The notes beneath the pieces are model-generated. The model did no database searches. It was not told where the DNA came from and saw only the letters and a list, made by a program, of their open reading frames with translations. Position numbers and translations under genes: made by a program. Below are positions 53,099 to 64,000 of a stretch of 64,000 nt of DNA, piece by piece (the stretch's first letter is position 1; each line of letters starts with the position of its first letter). The stretch comes from Strigops habroptila (Eukaryota; Chordata; Aves; Psittaciformes; Psittacidae): the NCBI RefSeq assembly GCF_004027225.2, contig NC_044291.2:10462707-10526706 (forward strand), written 5' to 3'.

Positions 53099-53104
53099 AT
53101 TAAA
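53099..53104 (+). terminator. BSPRY: Possible poly(A) signal of BSPRY
   Basis: ATTAAA in an AT-rich patch (caatacattaaatgaag), about 750 nt past the stop. No AATAAA occurs on this strand before it. Confidence 0.45.
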
Positions 53105-53477
53105 TGAAGTGAAACTGCCCAACTTCTGTTTTGTGGGTGGCAGGAGGCCCACAGCCACTATTGGGAAGAGGGTGGTGGGGCTGGTGAGGCGGCCAACCTG
53201 GGGTACACTGAGGTGAGCAGGACTGCATGTGGGTGCCCTGCATGGGCAGAACTTCCCCCGGACAGACCAACCCGGAGGCGCTGGAGCCTCTCCCCAGGGT
53301 GGCTGTGAAGGGATAAACCTCAACGCCTGCCTCCATCCCTCCCACCAGAAGGAGCCTGTGGAACACAGCTTGACCCAGGGCCCCAGCTTTCTTAGGGACA
53401 GACACCACCGCTCACCTCACCCGGTGTTTGAGAGCTGTGAAAGTAGCAGCAGCAGCAATGCTGAGTGTCAGGTACAC

Positions 53478-53483
53478 TTTATT
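53478..53483 (-). terminator. HDHD3: Poly(A) signal of HDHD3
   Basis: AATAAA on the minus strand (plus tttatt), about 117 nt past the HDHD3 stop. Confidence 0.7.
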
Positions 53484-53599
53484 GCAGGACCCCCCGCTCC
53501 AGCTCCACAGGCAGCACTGCTCCCTGCCTTTGGAAGAACTTGTTTCTTTTCCCTGCCCAACCAGCAGCAAGAAATCCCACGCTGGGACCGATTCATGGC

Positions 53600-54331
53600 T
53601 CAGCAGTGCTGGTCCTCCCCTTTCTCAATAAGAGCCAGGAGGTGGCTGAGCGTGGGCAGGATGTGCTCGGGGGGCACCTCCGGCTCCTCTCCCTGCCCCG
53701 CAGCCCGGAGCAGGAAGCTGTGCATACCCACGGCCCGCGCTGCCCTGTAATCGCGGCTGTAGTCATCCCCGACGTGAGCTGCCTGCTGCGGCAGGACCCC
53801 GCCGAGGCGCAGCGCTTGCTCGAAGATCCTCCCGTCCGGCTTGGCGCAGCCCGCGGCCTCGGAGGTGAGGACGAAGTCGAAGTGGTGCCGCAGGTTGCAC
53901 TGGCAGAGGATGTTTTCCAGCCGGTTGTCGAAGTTGGACACGACTCCCATGCGGAAGCCGCGCCGGCAGCACTGGCTCAGGGTCTCGCTGGCGCCCGGCA
54001 GCGCCTCCCAGTTGTGGGCGCTGCAGTAGTCGTCGTAGAGCTTTTCTGCCATCACCATTAGGACGCTCTCCTCCTGCACGCCCGAGAGCCTGAAGGTCTG
54101 TTTGACAACATCGACCCACCACTGCCGGGAGCTGAGCCCCCGGCCCTGCCCGTAGTTGGGGAAGCGCCGGCGCTGGGCTCCATACGCCTCCCGGAACGAG
54201 CGGCTGAGCGCCTCCGGCTGCACCCGGACTCCGTGAGCCCGGGCCTCGGCCGCGTAGCTGTGCCCTACGGGCTGCCGCAGCCGCAGCAGCGTGTCCTTCA
54301 CATCCCACGTCAGCAAGCGGAGCCTCAGCAT
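53600..54331 (-). CDS. HDHD3: Haloacid dehalogenase-like hydrolase domain-containing protein 3
   Basis: A single coding exon gives 243 aa (human 251). The start MLRLRLLTWDVKDTLLRLR aligns with the human start; the frame stays open 28 codons upstream, but that stretch is unlike the family. It is a HAD-superfamily Rossmann fold. Motif I is DVKDT (Asp10), motif II lies at VVSNFDNR, the motif III Lys at CAKPDGRIF, and motif IV at HVGDDYSRDY. The +2 acid of motif I, which normally donates a proton in phosphatases, is Lys12, as in human, so catalysis is doubtful. The HFDFVLTSEAAG segment is shared with human. The substrate is unknown. It lies 455 bp downstream of the ALAD stop on the same strand. 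Confidence 0.96.
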   Translation of the reverse strand: MLRLRLLTWDVKDTLLRLRQPVGHSYAAEARAHGVRVQPEALSRSFREAYGAQRRRFPNYGQGRGLSSRQWWVDVVKQTFRLSGVQEESVLMVMAEKLYDDYCSAHNWEALPGASETLSQCCRRGFRMGVVSNFDNRLENILCQCNLRHHFDFVLTSEAAGCAKPDGRIFEQALRLGGVLPQQAAHVGDDYSRDYRAARAVGMHSFLLRAAGQGEEPEVPPEHILPTLSHLLALIEKGEDQHC

Positions 54332-54739
54332 GGCCTCAGCGAAGCCCGGCGCTGCGGGACGCCCGGGGCAACGGGGAGGGCAGAGCCGGGGGCGCTGCGG
54401 GCTCACGCCGGTCACTATCGGAGCGGTGCGGGCCCCGGCCCCTGGCCCACATCACATCCGCGGGTGCCCGCGTCCCTCGGGGGGGCTCAGGGTCACTCTG
54501 ACGCGGACACGGCCGGGGGCGGCCCCGCTCGCAGTCCCGAGGTGCAAACCCTCCCAGACCGGGCGGCTGAACCTCACAGCGGGGGTGCCTCGGCGGGGCG
54601 CGGGGGGCACCGCGGGGCTGTACCGGGGCTGGCTGGGGGGGTGCGGGCGAGCAGGGGAGGAGCGGGGCGGCCGCGGGGGCTCCACAGCCCCTGGGCCAGG
54701 CGCGATCGGGGCCCAGGGGCGGCCCTGTCCCGCACCCAC

Positions 54740-54785
54740 CTTTGCCGCGGAACCGCCTCCGCCCGCCCCGGAAGCTCCGCCCGGC

Positions 54786-54800
<15 letters not shown>
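54740..54800 (-). promoter_or_regulatory. HDHD3: Likely HDHD3 promoter and noncoding first exon, overlapping the ALAD 3' end
   Basis: On the minus strand a donor, ggcaaag|gtgggtgc, lies at 54740/54739, matching an acceptor (cgtcccgcag) ending at 54352, just 5' of the HDHD3 ATG. Upstream are an ETS-like ccggaagc (read on plus) and GC boxes (ccgcccgcc, ctccgccc). This places HDHD3 initiation within or at the edge of the last ALAD coding exon. No transcript data support it. Confidence 0.4.
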
Positions 54801-59984
<5,184 letters not shown>

Positions 59985-59991
59985 CGTGGGC

Positions 59992-62931
59992 CTGCGCTAG
60001 GAGGCTGTGGGAGGAGACTCTGAAACACCAGAAGAAACCAGCAGGCTGGTGAGTGGTGGTGTCCTGCTGAGCTGCTGCTGTCGGTGCATGTGAGGGGGCT
60101 GACATCCAGGCAGCCACAGCAGGACCATCCCTGTCCATTGCAGGGCACACATGGACAGCACAGGCTACAGCCCAGCCAGCTCCATCCCAGCCCTGCTGGT
60201 GGGTGCTGCAGGACCCCCAGCAGCAGTCACATAAACAGGGACGGTGCTGACTCCTCCCCACAAAACCTCCCAATTCTGTGTATGAAACCACCAGTTCACA
60301 GCCACCAGCATCCGCCCCCAGCAGAACCACCCTCACCCTCCTCAGGCTTCCTCTGGTTTAGCACAGCTATAAGCAGCTTTCTGTCAGTGAGATAGTCTTT
60401 GCTGAATTCATTTCACTTTGCTTAATGCTGTATAACTGCGATACAGATTTGCATACAGCGTAGTAAAAAGCTGCTCTGTGTATCACAATGTATTTATGGC
60501 TGCCGTGTAAAGGTGTAGTTAAGAAGAGTACAGGCACTGGATGGGAGAGCTGCATGGGATCATCCTGAACACTCCAAGGCTTTAAACCCCACAGCCACAC
60601 AGCTCCAGCGGCCACTTGCTGCTGGGTGAGGAAAGCCAGGGAGTTGGGCAAAACTGATTCCAGAGGTTGCAAAGAAGAATTACTCAATGTACAGAAATGA
60701 AGTGGTAGCTATGTTAATGCTGGAACTTTTCCTGTAGCAATGTTTTCTTTTGTAATAGACCTAGTAACACTTCTGTGATTAGACCACTAAGATCTAAGTT
60801 CCCCCTAAAGCTGAATTCTCACCAACATGTGGTGGATGAGAACGCGATGGAAGGGGCGTTTGGCTGCAGCACAGCATAGAGCAGCTGTTTCAGCCCTGGG
60901 AACCCCAACCTGGACAACAGCCTGTTTGTACAAGCAGCTTCAAGGACTTGTGCTGGCTGCTCTCACAGGGCTGCATCCCACAGGCGCCTGCGCAGGGTGT
61001 CCCAGGAGACAAGAGCCAAGTCCCTGCTGGAGACCAGATTGTTTTGAGAGCTGGAGACTTCTGAAGGAGCAAGCAGATTCCTCTCCTAGCGCCCCATCGC
61101 AGGGCCGGGCTTCCCTGGGAGACAGGAGCTGGCTGGGAGCAGCCCTGGGGTCCCCAGTCCCATTCCAGGAGGGATTCCTCAGGCAATAAACCTCACGGAC
61201 CCGCTGCCTGCACCCAGGGAACAGACACAGCTCACAGCATTGCAGGATACAACCCAGGGAGAATGTTTTACACTGGCACCCACGGCACCAGATGGCACCG
61301 GGGCTGTGCAGGAGATGACTCTGTTCTGCTGGAAAACCTTTAATCTGAGGCGTTCAGACACTCAAGATATTGTCATGCTGAGCCAGGTTCTCAGTCTGTA
61401 CCAGGGCACCTGAGTGCAGAGGGCACTTGTAATATGGGGCATCGTGTCAAGTCCAGGGCCTGACCAGTCTTGCTTCTGCTTGGGGATGGGGAAAAGGCAC
61501 CTCTCAGTTGCCTACAGGCTCACACCTACAAAAGCGCTGTACAGAGAAGCTGGATGGTGCTCATGGGGGTTGCAGACCAGCTGGCAGAGTGACAGCATTG
61601 CTTGGCAAGTCATTTTTAGCCCTTGGAAAGCTGCTGCTCTGTCCTTACTCACAGGGAAGGGGCCAGCCCTGGGCTGAACTGGAGTTGGCAGCTCCAGTGC
61701 AGCGGCCAGGCTCCAGGCTGGGATCCAGGCTGGGACCAGTCGAGAACAAAGGACTCAGTGAACAAAACCCACCTCGAGAATCCAAAAAATGCTTTTAACA
61801 GTTAATCCCACAAGAGGAAGGGGAGAGGGTGGAACCAGAGGCACCTGACTCTGTACAGCACAGATAGAGGCCCCAGCTCAGAGTCTGCCCTCGCCGGGCA
61901 AGATGGGTCAGGGACAGGGCTGAATTGCAGAGCAGAGATAACAGCCGGGGTGGATGAGCCCAGCACAGCCCCGTCTGCTGTGAGGCCGGGGGCACCGGAG
62001 CCTCCTCACCAGCCCCATGTGCAGCAGAAGCTGCTGCGAGCTGCAGAGTCCCTCTGCCCAGCCACAGCACCCACATGGATGAGGGCACCGGGGTCTTACA
62101 GCCTCTGTGTGCTCCATGCAGAAGGATAGTGGAGATGCAGAGAGGCTGCAAGAGTGCTGCGATAAGGGGACACTGCACCATAGAATCCCAGCCTGGTTTG
62201 TGTTGGAATGGACCTTAAAGCTCCTCCAGTTCCAACCCCCTGCCACGGGCAGGGACACCTTCCACTAGAGCAGGTTGCTCCAAGCCCCTGTGTCCAACCT
62301 GGCCTTGAACACTGCCAGGGATGGGGCAGCCACAGCTTCTCTGGGCACCCTGTGCCAGCACCTCAGCACCCTCACAGGGAAGAGCTTCTGCCTCAGAGCT
62401 CATCTCAATCTCCCCTCTGGCAGGTTAAAGCCATTCCCGTTGTCCTGTCCCTACAGGCCCTTGTCCAAAGCCCCTCTCCAGGTTCCCTGGAGCCCGTTTA
62501 GGCACTGGAGCTGCTCTAAGGTCTCCCCTTCAGGAGCCTTCTCTTCTCCAGGCTGCCCCAGCCCAGCTCTCTCAGCCTGGCTCCAGAGCAGAGCTGCTCC
62601 AGCCCTCATCCTTCCCCGCACAACCATTTACCTTCAGCCCTGCAGATACGCAATGCCTAGGGGGCCTGCAATTACATCGCAGCATCACACGCTGCTCGGT
62701 GCTTTACCGAGCCAAACCCGAGCTGCCCTTATTGCGCTACCGAGAGCTGCCCTTGCTGTCTGCACCCAAGCGGTGTCTCCTTGCTCGGCCGGACCCTATC
62801 CCTCGAGCTATCCCGATCTCCGGCCTCAAGGCAGCCCTATAAGAGGACGGGGTCGGGGACCGGGGGCCGGAGCCGGGGCGAATGCCCCGGCTCCAGTCCC
62901 CCCGGTCCCCGACCCCGTCCCCAACACTCAC
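59992..62931 (-). other. ALAD: ALAD 5' intron
   Basis: It runs from the acceptor of the first coding exon to the donor of the presumed noncoding exon. I see one CR1 and no coding exon. Mammalian ALAD has a second, erythroid first exon in this region. Isolated GATA motifs (agataa at 61936, agatag at 60390) are present but are too common to call. Confidence 0.55.
62181..62608 (-). mobile_element. CR1 LINE 3' fragment in ALAD 5' intron
   Basis: Reverse-complement copy from tagaatcccagcctggtttg to gagctgctccagccctcatc. Confidence 0.93.
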
Positions 62932-63000
62932 CGGCCGCCGCGTCCTGCTCTGTCCGTATGGGTCTCCTCGCGCCCTCTCTCGATTTGCATAGTCCCGCCC
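62932..63000 (-). other. ALAD: Likely noncoding first exon of ALAD
   Basis: On the minus strand a good donor, cggccg|gtgagtgttgg, lies at 62932/62931 beside a promoter-like block. The 5' end is not defined. It is assigned to ALAD because no other minus-strand gene follows. Confidence 0.45.
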
Positions 63001-63080
63001 CCTTATTAGCATAGATACGCCCACATGAGCGGGGTGGTGGCGGGAAGTCTCGCGCGAAATAGCGCGGGAAAGGGCTTGGA
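62975..63080. promoter_or_regulatory. Promoter with octamer, GC box and paired E2F-like sites
   Basis: atttgcat (62982, inverse octamer ATGCAAAT), cccgccccc (62995), and at 63049-63073 two E2F-type motifs in tandem: gcgcgaaa and gcgggaaa (consensus TTTSSCGC inverted). It is likely the ALAD promoter and could also serve a gene to the right of the window. Confidence 0.5.
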
Positions 63081-63187
63081 GGCGGGGTGGTGAAGGACGG
63101 TGGGTGTAGGGGCGATATGAGGTGCTCGAGCAGGACTTTGGGGTCCCGTAGGGGCCGGGAAGTAGAGTTTGGCTATTACAGGAGAAT

Positions 63188-64000
63188 CTGGAGTGAGGTT
63201 TTGGGATGCTGGAGGGGGCTGGAGCAGGGCTGGGAGTGCTATGGTGGCATGGAGCAGGGTTTTGGGGTGCTGGAGGAGCCTGGAGCAGAGCTCTGGGGGG
63301 CTGCAAAGGGCTGGAGCAGCACTTTGGGCTGCTGGGGGAGGTAAGGAGACAGGTTTTGGGGTGCTGTAGGGAAACCTGGAGCCAGGGTTTTGGGAGGGGG
63401 GCTGGAGTAGGACTTTGGAGTTCTGGGCAGCCAGGAGGTAGGTTTTAGGTTGCTGTGAAGAACCTTGAGTGAAGTTTTGGGGTGTTGGGGGGGAGCTGGA
63501 GCACAGCTGGAGGTGCTGGGGGGGGTAAGGAGGCAAATAGTGGGGTGCTGTGGTAGGATCTGGAGCCAGGTTTTGGGGTATTGAGGGGGTTTGAGCAGGG
63601 CTTTGTGGTGCTGGGGGGGTGATCAGGAGGCAGGTTTTGGGGTGCTGCAGTGGAACCTGGCTCCAGGTTTTGGGATTCTGGCGGGGCTGGAGCAGAGCTT
63701 TGGTGTAAGGAGCATGGCTGCGGGTGCTATGGTAGCATGGAGCAGGGTTTTGCAGCTCCATGGAGCTGCAGGAGCCTGGAGCAGAGCTCTAGGGTGCTGC
63801 AAAGGGCTGGAGCAGGGCTTTGGGGTGCTGGGGCGGGGGGTAAGGAAGCAGGTTTTGTGGTGCTGGGGAGAAAGGAGGCAGGGTTTGGGGTGCTGCAGGG
63901 GGATCTGGAGCCAGATTTGGGGGTTTGAGAGGGCTGCAGCAGGGTTTTGGGGTGCTGCTGGCATAAGGCAGCAGGGTTTAGGATGCTGTGGGGTGATCTG
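63188..64000 (+). repeat. G-rich nested tandem repeat running off the window end
   Basis: A basic unit of about 40-45 bp (ggttttggggtgctg, then ggagcctggagcagagct) is repeated irregularly. A larger block starting gtgctatggtggcatggagc at 63236 recurs at 63724 (gtgctatggtagcatggagc), a higher-order period near 488 bp. The plus strand is rich in G3-G7 runs. Open frames on both strands are repeat artefacts. Confidence 0.85.

Larger units (their letters stand above)
52348..53598. other. BSPRY 3' UTR and convergent interval to HDHD3
   Basis: No gene is recognised. The BSPRY 3' UTR probably runs to about 53120 (ATTAAA at 53099). The HDHD3 3' UTR enters from the right, with its signal at 53478-53483. 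A second minus-strand AATAAA at 53055-53060 would make the two transcripts overlap if used. Confidence 0.6.

Noticed and set aside
63006-63761. 251-codon minus-strand frame rich in Pro, Gln and Ser
   Set aside because: It follows the terminal tandem repeat; composition and repetition explain it.

Overview
The window is avian nuclear DNA, probably from a passerine. It carries about two dozen 5'-truncated CR1 LINE 3' ends, one solo LTR of a type common in songbirds, GC-rich promoters, short vertebrate-style introns and canonical GT-AG splice sites. The gene order matches human 9q32, whose avian counterpart I recall as chicken chromosome 17: SLC31A1(+), CDC26(-), PRPF4(+), WDR31(-), BSPRY(+), HDHD3(-), ALAD(-). 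I built the exon chains by reading splice sites and checking phase, and all seven close as uninterrupted reading frames.

Layout. 1-17179 is most of SLC31A1 intron 1 and holds CR1 pieces, an LTR and no convincing gene. 17180-24680 holds the four coding exons of the copper transporter and a 3.4 kb 3' UTR, which contains a 53-bp-stem hairpin. 25784-26504 holds CDC26 and a 311-bp divergent promoter with five tandem ZNF143/THAP11-like motifs. 26505-34189 is PRPF4 (14 coding exons). 34190-35659 is the convergent 3' zone of PRPF4 and WDR31, where human has RNF183 and none is seen here. 35660-44040 is WDR31 (9 coding exons plus a likely 5' noncoding exon) with two minisatellites. 43975-44204 is a divergent WDR31/BSPRY promoter containing pentanucleotide repeats. 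44205-53104 is BSPRY, apparently without its B-box. 53478-54331 is HDHD3 and 54786-63000 is ALAD (11 coding exons and a noncoding first exon). 63188-64000 is a G-rich nested tandem repeat running off the window.

The genes are unrelated housekeeping or tissue functions (copper uptake, APC/C ubiquitin ligase, U4/U6 snRNP splicing, WD40 scaffold, SPRY protein, HAD-like protein, heme synthesis). They share promoters in pairs rather than forming a pathway. The sequence shows no novel operon-like system. The strongest unexplained structures are the 3' UTR hairpin, the homotypic promoter array, the B-box loss, and minisatellites that abut splice sites and promoters.
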